64,000 bases of DNA from Ruminococcus sp. (GTDB lineage: Bacteria; Bacillota; Clostridia; Oscillospirales; Ruminococcaceae): positions 1 through 64,000 of the forward strand of contig JAFVCV010000005.1 of assembly GCA_017478965.1 (NCBI GenBank), given 5' to 3'. Of this stretch, positions 8,027-15,442 are shown in pieces. Below the pieces are notes generated by a model. It saw nothing but the letters and a program-made list of their open reading frames with translations. It made no database searches and was not told the DNA's origin. Position 1 is the first letter of the stretch. Each line of letters begins with the position of its first letter. Made by a program: the position numbers and the translations under genes.

Positions 8027-8686
8027 TCAGCTTTCTTCTTTGTTTTCCCATTCCTTGACTAACTTGTAAAATGTATTCTTTTTCAATCCTAACTCTGCCA
8101 TAGCTTCAACCGCTTTTATTTTGCCCTCTTTCCAATCAGTATAAACGCTTTCCCACTTTTCGGGGTATTCGGCTTTCGGTCTGCCTATGGGGTTTCCTGT
8201 TTTCTTTGAATAGCGTTTACCATTTTCATCAATCGGCATTACGTCAAGCCCCTGTCGCTGGCGTTTGCGTGTGTTCTCTCGCTCTTTCTCTGCTGTGTAG
8301 CTAAGTATCTGTAAAACCAAATCAGCTATAAATCGCCTATCAATGTTATCTCCGCTATTGCTGGTATCAAGCAAGGGCATATCAAGCACTTTAATATCTG
8401 CCTTTAGTGTTACTGTGATGTATTCCCACATTTGCCGCATTTCGGTGTAGTTCCTGCCTAATCTGTCAAGCGATACTATTACAAGTAAATCCCCCTCACG
8501 AAGTAAAGGTGTTGTGTTGTCTGTGCCTATAAGAGTATTAAATCCTTTTCTCTCAAAACTCTTTCCGCTTGCTTTATCTGTGATAATGTAGCGTTCATCT
8601 GTTACAACCTCTCTAAGCTGTACTAACTGTCTATCAAGATTTTGCTCTGTTGTGCTAACTCTTGCATATCCGTATGTAATACCCAT
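8027..8686 (-). CDS. Small serine recombinase (resolvase/invertase family)
   Basis: A 219-residue member of the resolvase family. YGYARVSTTEQNLDRQ carries the catalytic serine, VSLDRLGRNYTEM the conserved arginine-containing motif, and AEKERENTRKRQRQG the start of helix E; GNPIGRPK leads to a C-terminal helix-turn-helix (KAVEAMAELGLKKNTFYKLV). Complete catalytic residues suggest an active enzyme. It has its own promoter (TTGACT/TATACT, 17-bp spacer) overlapped by TTTGCAAAC-like repeats, the layout of a self-regulated resolvase with an adjacent res site. The role in this element could be multimer resolution or inversion. Confidence 0.88.
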   Translation of the reverse strand: MGITYGYARVSTTEQNLDRQLVQLREVVTDERYIITDKASGKSFERKGFNTLIGTDNTTPLLREGDLLVIVSLDRLGRNYTEMRQMWEYITVTLKADIKVLDMPLLDTSNSGDNIDRRFIADLVLQILSYTAEKERENTRKRQRQGLDVMPIDENGKRYSKKTGNPIGRPKAEYPEKWESVYTDWKEGKIKAVEAMAELGLKKNTFYKLVKEWENKEES

Positions 8687-8739
8687 AATAACAACTCCTT
8701 TTCAAAATCGTTTGTCTGAATGTCCTTTAACTTGACCTA

Positions 8740-8768
8740 AGTATAGCATATTTGTTTGTAAAAGTCAA
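8740..8768 (-). promoter_or_regulatory. Promoter of the resolvase gene
   Basis: On the minus strand TTGACT (8768-8763), a 17-bp spacer and TATACT (8745-8740), about 55 bp upstream of the resolvase start. A GTTTGTAAA motif lies in the spacer and a TTTGCAAAC motif just upstream. Confidence 0.7.
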
Positions 8769-8885
8769 TTCCTGTTTGCAAACGTTTATAAAATATTTAC
8801 AAACTTTTGCAAACGCATTTTACACACTCTTTTGACCGTTTTCAAACTGTTTGTATTTGTGTGCTTTTGCAAACACATTTACATA
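8750..8885. repeat. TTTGCAAAC repeat cluster, putative res site
   Basis: Several copies of a motif close to TTTGCAAAC or TTTGTAAA occur in both orientations; the longest related pair is CTTTTGCAAACGCATTTTACA (from about 8805) and CTTTTGCAAACACATTTACA (from about 8864), given here only as endpoints of a 20-bp match with one indel. This fits accessory and crossover sites of a resolvase. Confidence 0.5.
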
Positions 8886-8890
8886 TAAAT

Positions 8891-8923
8891 AAAGCCTGCT
8901 AATCGTCACCAATTAGCAAGCCC
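8891..8923 (-). terminator. Terminator of the 8989-9456 gene
   Basis: On the minus strand GCTTGCTAAT and ATTAGCAGGC form a 10-bp stem with one mismatch and an 8-nt loop, followed by TTTATTTATAT. Confidence 0.6.
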
Positions 8924-8988
8924 TATTTACAATATCTAATTATATATCTTATTCATATTATAGCATAGTTTAATATATTAACAAATAA

Positions 8989-9456
8989 CTATTCATTATT
9001 ACTCTTTCTTATATATCTATACTTTATCAAATAGTCAAATGTGTTAGTCTTAACGGTTATCAAGTAATTAACTTTATTATCAGTGCTATAATTATCAATT
9101 GTAATGTCTGCTATGTATGTTAGGTTTAATGTTGTCATTAACTCTCTGTGGTCTGTGAGATGACTATAAAATGTTAGTGTAGGCTCTTTATGAACTCTGC
9201 CCCACATAACTGAGGGCTTTTCTGTTGCTGCTGTCAAGTACGTTTCAAAGGTTTCTGTATTGTGCGACTTACCTATGCTGATAGTTAATGTAGCTTTCGG
9301 CATGGTGTCTATATCATTGTGAAGGTGTCTGTTAATCGGTTCAAACATTATCACAAACTTTTGCATATCGGTATGCTTGCTTATGTAGTCAAGTGTGTTA
9401 CTTCTTATTTCATCGGCTCTCATTTCTGCCTTTGTTCTGGTCTTTACCTTTTCCAT
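8989..9456 (-). CDS. Hypothetical element protein
   Basis: Not recognised. The ATG at 9456 (MEKVKTRTKAEMRADEI) follows GGAGGT by 7 nt; an in-frame ATG 15 nt upstream overlaps that site and is less likely. About 155 residues: a charged N-terminal helix, then a mostly beta-rich region with several Thr/Ile strands. No membrane segment or catalytic motif is visible. It is the rightmost gene of element 1 and has its own terminator. Confidence 0.55.
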   Translation of the reverse strand: MEKVKTRTKAEMRADEIRSNTLDYISKHTDMQKFVIMFEPINRHLHNDIDTMPKATLTISIGKSHNTETFETYLTAATEKPSVMWGRVHKEPTLTFYSHLTDHRELMTTLNLTYIADITIDNYSTDNKVNYLITVKTNTFDYLIKYRYIRKSNNE

Positions 9457-9540
9457 GTGTATTACCTCCATAATGTAAAAAAGTTAATTCATATAAACAA
9501 TAACGGTTAGCAATTACTTATATCAATTTGCTTTCTATCT

Positions 9541-9563
9541 TTGCTAATCAAACTTGCTAATCA
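9541..9563. repeat. Tandem TTGCTAATCA repeats near right end of element 1
   Basis: TTGCTAATCA is present at 9541-9550 and 9554-9563, about 120 bp inside the att repeat. Spacing of about one helical turn suggests arm-type binding sites for the element 1 integrase. The rest of 9457-9678 shows nothing further. Confidence 0.4.
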
Positions 9564-9678
9564 CTTTAAATCTGTGCTTTATGTTCATTGTGTTTTTTTA
9601 GTATTTTCTTTGTCTATTAGTACCAAGCTAAAAGCACTATAAGAACAATTTAATACAATTTTGCACAATTCCAAGTAG

Positions 9679-9774
9679 CTGGAACTCGTGTATGGGTTGA
9701 TAGCTCATCGAGGGTTCGAATCCCTCATTCTCCGCCAAGAAAAGCCCGTAAACAATGCGTTTGCGGGCTTTTGT
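9679..9774 (+). repeat. att copy 1: tRNA-Ser(GGA) 3' half plus terminator
   Basis: From the anticodon loop (CTGGAAC) to CCA at 9737 the sequence has the 3' half of a class II tRNA-Ser: 3' anticodon stem, long variable arm (ATGGG...CTCAT), T arm (GAGGG-TTCGAAT-CCCTC), acceptor strand, discriminator G and CCA. A hairpin terminator (AAGCCCG...CGGGCTT) follows. The 5' half is absent, so it is not a functional tRNA. The same 96 bp recur at 18333-18428 with three mismatches, marking attachment-site copies. Confidence 0.85.
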
Positions 9775-9820
9775 CATGTCCAGAAAAATGTCACATAAAA
9801 TGGACACAGATCGCACAAAA

Positions 9821-9850
9821 GGCGACATAAAGGCGACGTAATGATGTAAA
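9821..9850. repeat. Left arm-type repeats of element 2
   Basis: GGCGAC at 9821-9826 and 9832-9837 (11-bp period), then AATGATGTAAA at 9840-9850. The same words occur at the right end near 18176-18234. Confidence 0.5.
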
Positions 9851-9960
9851 GTAAAATAGAATCAGGTCAAACAAAATAAAACAATGTAAACTATCTCGTG
9901 TAAAATCAGTCTGAAAAGGGGTGCGAAATCGGAGAGATCCACACGAGATAATTTGCCGTA

Positions 9961-9996
9961 AGAGGGACAGCTTGCTATGAGTTGTCCCTCTTTTGT
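9961..9996 (+). terminator. Hairpin terminator near left end of element 2
   Basis: AGAGGGACA (9961-9969) pairs with TGTCCCTCT (9983-9991) over a 13-nt loop, followed by TTTGTATTTTT. Nothing coding is seen between the att copy and this hairpin. Confidence 0.6.
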
Positions 9997-10029
9997 ATTT
10001 TTATGAAAAAAATCAAGGAGTTATATACA

Positions 10030-10251
10030 ATGATAAAGATAACAAAGCTTTCCCACATCAAGGGCATTGATGAAGCACTTGCAGGCTACATCGGGAATAA
10101 GGTAAGAAATTTAACAGAAGAATATCAGGTGCAGACCATTGAAGAATTCGGTGCGATTTTCGTTATCGAGAGCGAAAACGATTTAGAGAACTATAAGGAG
10201 ATGGGGTTTTGCAAAGAAATTTCGTTAGATACTGCGGAATACATAAAATAA
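10030..10251 (+). CDS. Hypothetical protein, possibly truncated
   Basis: Starts MIKITKLSHIKGIDEAL at 10030, with AAGGAG 9 nt before the ATG; 73 residues, small, acidic, predicted alpha/beta, no recognised family. After the TAA at 10249-10251 the same frame stays protein-like for 43 more codons (to 10383), so the gene may originally have been longer and been cut by a nonsense change. Confidence 0.5.
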   Translation: MIKITKLSHIKGIDEALAGYIGNKVRNLTEEYQVQTIEEFGAIFVIESENDLENYKEMGFCKEISLDTAEYIK

Positions 10252-10383
10252 TTCACACTTTCAGACTTATATAAACCATTAGAGGTTACTGACGAATACA
10301 CAGAAGCCTGTTTCATCTTCTCTGATGGGTATGGTGTGATAATCTTAGGAAAATCGCCTTTTTTAACTATCTTAAAAGAATGA
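10252..10383 (+). pseudogene. In-frame coding remnant after the 10030 gene
   Basis: The same frame continues with DLYKPLEVTDEYTEACFIF and SDGYGVIILGKS before a TGA at 10381-10383. The composition is protein-like and there is no start codon with an RBS, consistent with a separated C-terminus. Confidence 0.35.
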
Positions 10384-10517
10384 CACCAGCTGTCACTGTT
10401 AGGTGGTATAATTCTATTATAAAGGAAAGGAGGAAAGGATTGATAGGTAAAATTCTTAAATGAATTTTTCAAAGAATTTTTCGTTTGCTTTTTCCAAGTC
10501 GATCCTATATAATAAAA

Positions 10518-10817
10518 ATGACGAATAATAACGAATGGTGGTGCAAAGAGCCTATGGGTGACGATCTGGATATGTATAATAGCATATACAAGGAACTGAT
10601 AGAGTTAGTGGGCTTTGAATGCACGCTGAAAATATACAGTCAGTATAACGGTCAGCAATTCTCGCTTCCTAAAAGGCTGTATACAAGTTCTTATGTAGAA
10701 AAGAAGGTCATAGAGGAGTATAACGGAAGCAACACTAAGGAACTTGCAAGGAAATATGGGTATACTGAACGCTGGATAACTAATAAGCTGAAAGTAAATA
10801 AAAATAAGGAGGATTGA
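10518..10817 (+). CDS. Mor-family transcriptional activator
   Basis: From the ATG at 10518 (MTNNNEWWCKEP) about 99 residues. DMYNSIYKELIELVGFECTL, YNGQQFSLPKRLYT and NTKELARKYGYTERWI match the dimerisation region, beta-strand and C-terminal helix-turn-helix of Mor/C activators first known from phage Mu. The RBS is weak, and a TTG in frame at 10485 is an alternative start. It ends 4 nt before the Cys-rich lipoprotein gene, so it probably shares its transcript and may activate this cassette. Confidence 0.75.
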   Translation: MTNNNEWWCKEPMGDDLDMYNSIYKELIELVGFECTLKIYSQYNGQQFSLPKRLYTSSYVEKKVIEEYNGSNTKELARKYGYTERWITNKLKVNKNKED

Positions 10818-10821
10818 TTTT

Positions 10822-11349
10822 ATGAAAAACAAGTCAAGGGCTGAGCAGTTATTTATTATGATCGCAGGTTCAATAATGTGTTATGCCATTTTATGTATAA
10901 CAGGCTGTGGCGGTAAATCCTGCGAATGTGTTAAATTCGGTTGTGAAAACGGAGATAATTATAGTGGAATAGGCATTTCGATACCGGGTCTGGCGGGCTG
11001 TTTTTCTTCTGGTAAAGGCTGTAATTCTTGTTTGTGTGCTCAATCAAGAAAATGTTTTTATTTCAAAGGAGAAGCTTATGACGTAGTGGATAAAACTGAA
11101 AAAACACTAACCATTACCGCTTGTGATACTAGGTATTATGGAGCTGGCTGCTTAGGCTGCGGTCAGGTAGAGAAGAGCTGCGCAATCGGATGTGCTGATG
11201 GTGATGGCTGTAGTAAGGGTGTGTTCTATGAAAATGATGGTAAAGGATGTTATATGGGCGGTGCAGGTGGAAGCTTCTCTTGTACTGATACAGATGGAAC
11301 AGTAGAAGAAGATACAAGGTATTTTGAAGAAGGGCTTGATATTTATTAA
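10822..11349 (+). CDS. Cysteine-rich lipoprotein
   Basis: A 175-residue protein with an N-terminal hydrophobic signal ending in ITGC (about residue 30), a lipobox, so the mature protein starts with a lipidated Cys. The mature part holds about 20 cysteines and many glycines (KSCECVKFGC, GKGCNSCLC, GAGCLGCGQ, ADGDGCSKG), a density that suggests disulfide-knotted or metal-binding surface structure. The start ATG follows AAGGAGG closely. It is followed after 14 nt by a prolipoprotein diacylglyceryl transferase paralogue, which strongly suggests that enzyme lipidates it. No family is recognised. Confidence 0.7.
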   Translation: MKNKSRAEQLFIMIAGSIMCYAILCITGCGGKSCECVKFGCENGDNYSGIGISIPGLAGCFSSGKGCNSCLCAQSRKCFYFKGEAYDVVDKTEKTLTITACDTRYYGAGCLGCGQVEKSCAIGCADGDGCSKGVFYENDGKGCYMGGAGGSFSCTDTDGTVEEDTRYFEEGLDIY

Positions 11350-11363
11350 GGGTTAAGACGAAA

Positions 11364-12110
11364 ATGTATCCATACTTACATATTATTTTACCGTCATATG
11401 GCGTGCTGGCGTTTATAGGCTTTTTCTTAGCACTTATGCTTTTGTATTTCAGGAAAGATAAATATCAGGTAGATTTCACAACCTTCCTAAAAATATTTGT
11501 ATCAGGTGCAATAGGACTGATAATTGGCAGTAAAGTCCTGTTCGCAATAACACAGATACCTTGGCTGATCGAGAATTTCACACTGTTAAATGCCTTATTA
11601 CTTATACCTCAAAGCGGTTATGTGTTTTATGGCGGATTGATCGGCACAATTTTGGGCGTATGGTTATATGTGATAAAAACAAAATGCTGTAAAACAGACG
11701 CTGCTTTTAATATGATCGCACCTGCAATACCCTTATTTCACTGCTTTGGAAGAATAGGCTGTTTTCTTGCAGGATGCTGCTACGGTAAGTCTTTTCACAC
11801 ACCTGTAAGCTTTTTGGGAATAATCACATTTAACAGAGTTCCAACTCAGCTTATAGAGTCATTATATGAGCTAGTCTTATTTGTGTTGTGTCTTGTTGTA
11901 GAGAAAGTATTGCCTAAAGTACGGCTGATTATGCTATATTTACCGTTATATGCAGTTTTTCGGTTTATTATTGAATTTTTCAGAGGAGACACTGTGAGGG
12001 GTTTCCTTCTCGGACTGTCAACATCACAATGGGTTTCTTTGATGATTATCATAGCTTTGCTTGTAATTATTATCAAGGAAAAAAAGGTAAACATAGAGCA
12101 GCAGGATTGA
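11364..12110 (+). CDS. Prolipoprotein diacylglyceryl transferase paralogue (Lgt)
   Basis: A 248-residue membrane protein with about seven hydrophobic segments. GYVFYGGLIG and FHCFGRIGCFLAGCCYG match the conserved Lgt motifs, including the GRIGCF core, and FRFIIEFFRGD matches the C-terminal RxxxE-type motif. Lgt moves diacylglycerol from phosphatidylglycerol to the lipobox Cys at the membrane. The extra cysteines in the core (LAGCCYG) are typical of element-borne rather than housekeeping forms, to my knowledge. It is co-transcribed with the lipoprotein at 10822 and a terminator follows. Confidence 0.85.
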   Translation: MYPYLHIILPSYGVLAFIGFFLALMLLYFRKDKYQVDFTTFLKIFVSGAIGLIIGSKVLFAITQIPWLIENFTLLNALLLIPQSGYVFYGGLIGTILGVWLYVIKTKCCKTDAAFNMIAPAIPLFHCFGRIGCFLAGCCYGKSFHTPVSFLGIITFNRVPTQLIESLYELVLFVLCLVVEKVLPKVRLIMLYLPLYAVFRFIIEFFRGDTVRGFLLGLSTSQWVSLMIIIALLVIIIKEKKVNIEQQD

Positions 12111-12167
12111 AAAAGCTGATATTGTAAATATATATCATAAAAATGTACAATCGTACAAATAATAATC

Positions 12168-12206
12168 AGAGTCAAGTGAACTATTTTTCACTTGGCTCTT
12201 TTTTCA
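12168..12206 (+). terminator. Terminator of the Mor-lipoprotein-Lgt unit
   Basis: AGAGTCAAGTGAA (12168-12180) pairs with TTCACTTGGCTCT (12187-12199) with one G-T pair, followed by TTTTTT. Confidence 0.8.
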
Positions 12207-12226
12207 TTTAGGGGGTGTATAGCATA

Positions 12227-12337
12227 ATGCAAAATCAAATCGAAAGGAGGAAAATCAATGCCGTATATGGTTTTAGGCTTCGTATCAACGCTCGTGATTC
12301 TCACAATAGCAGACATCTGACAAGGAGGGATAGCTAA
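12227..12337 (+). CDS. Possible 36-codon basic micropeptide
   Basis: ATG preceded by AGGGGGTG; the peptide begins MQNQIERRKINAVYGFRLRI and is strongly basic. Its TAA shares a base with the ATG of the next micro-ORF (TAATG), suggesting translational coupling. The 20-codon frame at 12258 is nested in it in another frame, so only one of the two may be real. Confidence 0.3.
   Translation: MQNQIERRKINAVYGFRLRINARDSHNSRHLTRRDS
12258..12320 (+). CDS. 20-residue hydrophobic micropeptide
   Basis: ATG preceded by a strong site (AAAGGAGGAAAATCA). The peptide is MPYMVLGFVSTLV followed by ILTIADI, a single membrane-spanning stretch. It lies in a ~250-nt unit isolated by terminators on both sides. It could be a small membrane peptide or type I toxin-like peptide; no family is recognised. 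Confidence 0.4.
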   Translation: MPYMVLGFVSTLVILTIADI

Positions 12338-12441
12338 TGCTCAGTCTGATATCACTTGCAGTAAGCACGGCAGCTTCATACTTCACAGAAGGTGCGATCT
12401 TAGGCGTAAGCGTGTATCTTGCAAGTAAAAATAAGGATTAA
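12337..12441 (+). CDS. 34-residue hydrophobic micropeptide
   Basis: ATG preceded by CAAGGAGGG at good spacing. The peptide begins MLSLISLAVSTAASYF and ends YLASKNKD: a hydrophobic/small-residue helix with a lysine tail, consistent with membrane association. It follows the 20-residue peptide by 16 nt and precedes a strong terminator. Confidence 0.45.
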   Translation: MLSLISLAVSTAASYFTEGAILGVSVYLASKNKD

Positions 12442-12458
12442 CAAAACAATAAACAATG

Positions 12459-12496
12459 AGAGCTATGCGAAGAAAGTTCGCATAGCTCTTTTTTTG
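12459..12496 (+). terminator. Terminator of the micropeptide unit
   Basis: AGAGCTATGCGA (12459-12470) pairs perfectly with TCGCATAGCTCT (12478-12489), 7-nt loop, then TTTTTTT. Confidence 0.9.
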
Positions 12497-12513
12497 TTAG
12501 TGGAGGTAATAGT

Positions 12514-13014
12514 ATGATAACTGAAAAGAACACAATTCACAACGAATGCATTTACAGCGATGACAAGTCTCACCGCTATTTGCTGTCCAGAATTTGGGAC
12601 AAGGAAAAGCCCATAGCCCTATTCATCACAAAGTCAAGCGGAACGGCTAACGGCATTCAGATAGAGCTAACAAACAACATCATCACCAACAATCTGTATA
12701 AGCTCGGCTATGGCGGATACCACGCTGTCAACCTTTGCTCTGCTATCAACAAGTCAACAGTACCCCAGTTCGACAAGACCACCGATGATGTCATAAAGAA
12801 GTATGCAAAGCTTTCAAGGGACATCATCATAGCATGGGGAACGCTCACCACCAAGACTATGAAGTCAAGGGAGAATGAAGTTCTGGGACTTCTCATAGAC
12901 ACGAAAAAGCAGCTTCTGACGGTCTGTGATGATAAGGGGCATAGTAATGTTCACCCACTTACGCCATCAGTGCGCAGTCAGTTTATTCTTAGCCCTTTTG
13001 CAATTGGAGAGTAG
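12514..13014 (+). CDS. DUF1643-domain protein
   Basis: A 166-residue soluble protein; GGAGGTAATAGT precedes the ATG. HRYLLSRIWDKEKPIALFIT near the N-terminus, GYGGYHAVNLCSA in the middle, IIAWGT, and a terminal HPLTPS are the signature blocks of DUF1643, a family frequent on phages and islands with no settled function. It is flanked by a terminator upstream and overlaps the convergent gene by 48 bp at the 3' end. Confidence 0.75.
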   Translation: MITEKNTIHNECIYSDDKSHRYLLSRIWDKEKPIALFITKSSGTANGIQIELTNNIITNNLYKLGYGGYHAVNLCSAINKSTVPQFDKTTDDVIKKYAKLSRDIIIAWGTLTTKTMKSRENEVLGLLIDTKKQLLTVCDDKGHSNVHPLTPSVRSQFILSPFAIGE

Positions 13015-13569
13015 TTCAGGGTGTTTTTCAAGCATATAACGCCTTAATGTAGAATAAGGTACCATAACAAAGTAGTTTGTTTTTTTAGGGTCACCGTTAA
13101 TGATATCAAACCATTCGCATAATGTATGAGGAGTTACCTTGCCTGCACTATCATAACCATATCGTTCAATTTTCTCTTGTACGTCGTATCCATAGTATAA
13201 TTCAAGGTCTTTATATCTCTTTGTTATTGCCTTAGGCATATCCGTTTCAGGTGAATATAAACTTTTCAAGACCCACTTTTTTACTCGGTTCCACCGGTAT
13301 TCTGGATCTGCTGGCTTGCCATTTTTATTTGTGTAGTACTCTTCAAGTATATAAATTCTATCGTTTTTATAATACCTACATATTTCACTGACCTTCTGTC
13401 GAGTTATTTTGTACGTGGACTTTTTGTATCTGGTCTTTCCGGTTGATGGGTCAATATAAGATTCTTTTACAATAAATTTTTGTGAAATATCATTTGATAT
13501 GGTCTTATAGGTTTTCCCTCGAACAAACCTCTGAACCAGTATTTCAGTAATAACTTCATCATTGACCAT
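12967..13569 (-). CDS. Hypothetical protein, DNA-binding candidate
   Basis: Not recognised. ATG at 13569 (MVNDEVITEILVQRF) is preferred to upstream GTG/TTG codons because GAGGTG lies 6 nt before it. About 200 residues, basic and Tyr-rich. FVRGKTYKTISNDISQKF and ITRQKVSEICRYY look like helix-turn-helix-type segments, suggesting a sigma-like or replication-repressor role, but no family match is claimed. The 3' end overlaps the DUF1643 gene. It is divergent from the DUF927 gene across a structured 250-bp region. Confidence 0.5.
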   Translation of the reverse strand: MVNDEVITEILVQRFVRGKTYKTISNDISQKFIVKESYIDPSTGKTRYKKSTYKITRQKVSEICRYYKNDRIYILEEYYTNKNGKPADPEYRWNRVKKWVLKSLYSPETDMPKAITKRYKDLELYYGYDVQEKIERYGYDSAGKVTPHTLCEWFDIINGDPKKTNYFVMVPYSTLRRYMLEKHPELLSNCKRAKNKLTAH

Positions 13570-13705
13570 AATCAACACCTCGACCCATCTAAGATAATTT
13601 GATTATAGCACAAAATGATTATTAAAAAATGTTTTAAAAATGAATTTTTCAAAATGTAACATTATGTCACAAAAGTCTGAAAATTCTCCTACTACAATTA
13701 TATAT

Positions 13706-13788
13706 AGCGTTCAATTAGACCGTGTCAGCCTTTAGGGGTTTCCACTTGATTATTAGACCGCCTTAAAAGGGACAAAGTCTGGAACGCT
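13706..13788 (+). other. Structured leader upstream of DUF927 gene
   Basis: AGCGTTC (13706-13712) pairs with GAACGCT (13782-13788). Inside, AGAC (13755-13758) with GTCT (13777-13780) plus CCTT-AA-AAGG forms a hairpin, and an alternative AGAC at 13717 can compete for the same GTCT. A GTG...CAC hairpin lies near 13722-13744. It ends about 17 nt before the RBS at 13804, so alternative folding could control the downstream gene. No known RNA family is recognised. Confidence 0.45.
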
Positions 13789-13816
13789 TGTAAATTATAT
13801 TAAGGAGGAATTTTCA

Positions 13817-15440
13817 ATGAAAAATTCTAATGAGACAAATTTTAATGAAGTTGAGATCGTTGATCATGAGCCACTGAGCTTTGATGACGAATGGGTATTG
13901 GAGAGTTTTGATAATTCTCCAGTACGTCCAGTCACTATCGTAGGTGACATGATGTACTACCCCAACGAAGATGGTGATGGTCTCGATTGGCTATCGGTAC
14001 GAATGGAAGTAGTTGAGTACAACAACAACGAGACTTCTAATGAGAAGACCATCACTATAAGAGCAGTTCCGGAAAGGTTTCCGGAAGAGGAGAAGGAGTT
14101 CAAGGCAAACATTCTTGAAAAAAGAACTTTTGCAGAGGTACTGAAGTACGGATATGTTTATAACAATGCTTATTTGGAGGAGTTGATTAATTATATGCAG
14201 CAGTCGGCTGCCAAAGCTCCCCACTTCATCACTTATAATAGAGTAGGTTGGAAGGAGGAGAATGTTAAAACTAAAAATGGCACTAAAACGAAGGACATAT
14301 TTAGGACAGATAAGCTTATATGCAATGGGACTAACAAACAAAACAAGTTTCAGTTTCGTTATATTGGAAGTCTCAAATTTGATTCTAAGCAGATAGTTGC
14401 AGACTACATAGTAGCATTAAACGCTTTGCTTACAACCAAAGGCTTGCAGTTTGCAATCGTTGCAGGGCTTTCGTCAGTTATCCTTTCAAGAATGAATATG
14501 TTTACTGCTATCGGCAGCTTGATCATTCACATTTATGGCGATTCTTCTTAATAATTTTGGTGTATCACTTGGCCTCGATGAAGCCAGCTCGATCAATAAC
14601 GACTTCTCTAAGACAATTTACGCAATCGCAAACGGAGTTGACAAAAAACGAGCAACAAAAGAGCTTGGATTAGTCGAAACGGGTACTTGGTGTACAACTG
14701 TTATCTCAACTGCGGAAGAGTCTCTTCTCAATCATTCCAGCAGGAATAACGGACTTAGGATAAGATGTTTGGAGTTCTTCAATCTTCTTGTTACTATGAG
14801 CGCAGAACACGCCGAGGAGATCAACAAATTTGTTACGAGCAACTATGGCATTCTAGGAGAGTTGTTCGCAGCTATTATAGTGAAATGGAGCAGAGAGCGA
14901 CTTGAAAGATATGTTCAGAAGGCTCGTGAATATGTCAGAAGACATATTACAACGACTTGCAATCTGACAGACAGACTTACTATGGAGTATGCTGTTCTTA
15001 TTGCTACAGCTAACATTGCCCGTAAGAGATTAGGAATAAGTATCAGCATTAAAAATATCCTTTCTATACTTCTCGGACATCATGAGGTTATTCTCAAAGA
15101 TGCAGATCCAGCACTGAATTTGTATGATTGCATTTTGAATTATATTTCTTCCAATCGTTCAAAATTCCCTAAAGCTAAAGGTTTGAGCGACTTTTCGGTA
15201 GCTGAGGGCGTTTTAGATAATGGTTATTATTTCGTAGGAATTAAGACTTTTGAAAAGATCATGGAAATGAATGGATTTTCAGACCCAAAGGTCTCAATAA
15301 ACCAGCTGGCTGCAAAAGGCTATCTGGAAAAGAACACCGATAGAAATTATTATACCAAAAGGATAGGTGGAATACCTTTAAAATGTTATAAGATATACAT
15401 AGTTCCATCTAAGGATAAGACAGGAAAGGAGAGAAAGTAA
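13817..15440 (+). pseudogene. DUF927-type ATPase gene, internal deletion and frameshift
   Basis: The first part (13817-14551) starts MKNSNETNFNEVEIVDHEP with a good RBS (TAAGGAGGAATTTTCA) and runs through FITYNRVGWKE to SLIIHIYGDSS, the beginning of a Walker A loop. A second frame (from about 14550) resumes with NNFGVSLGLDEASSINNDF and IYAIANGVDKKRA, the Walker B and following motifs of DUF927 helicase-like proteins. The GKT lysine and the usual ~60-80 residues between the two motifs are missing and the frame shifts, so a deletion occurred around 14550. Intact relatives act with replication genes of islands. The C-terminal part extends to 15440. Confidence 0.75.
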
Positions 15441-15442
15441 AA

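Larger units (their letters stand above)
1521..9737. mobile_element. Element 1: tRNA-Ser-integrated satellite-like element
   Basis: An A+T-rich block bounded on the right by a tRNA-Ser 3' fragment (9679-9737) and on the left by the disrupted integrase. Nearly all genes are on the minus strand: integrase, excisionase, radical SAM enzyme, micropeptide, primase, an unknown protein, HU-like protein, resolvase, hypothetical. No relaxase, coupling protein, type IV secretion, capsid or terminase gene is visible. A primase plus integrase/excisionase without transfer genes resembles phage satellites or mobilizable islands; which of these it is cannot be decided from this sequence. Confidence 0.6.

Noticed and set aside
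8750..8885. Short repeats resembling a CRISPR array
   Set aside because: Units are only about 9-20 bp, in mixed orientation, with irregular spacing, next to a resolvase promoter; no cas gene is present.
9679..9737. A functional tRNA gene
   Set aside because: Only the 3' half from the anticodon loop is present; no D arm or 5' acceptor strand precedes it. The same holds for 18333-18391.
12514..13014. Assigning a defence role to the DUF1643 protein
   Set aside because: The family is frequent on islands, but no partner genes of a known defence system are adjacent.
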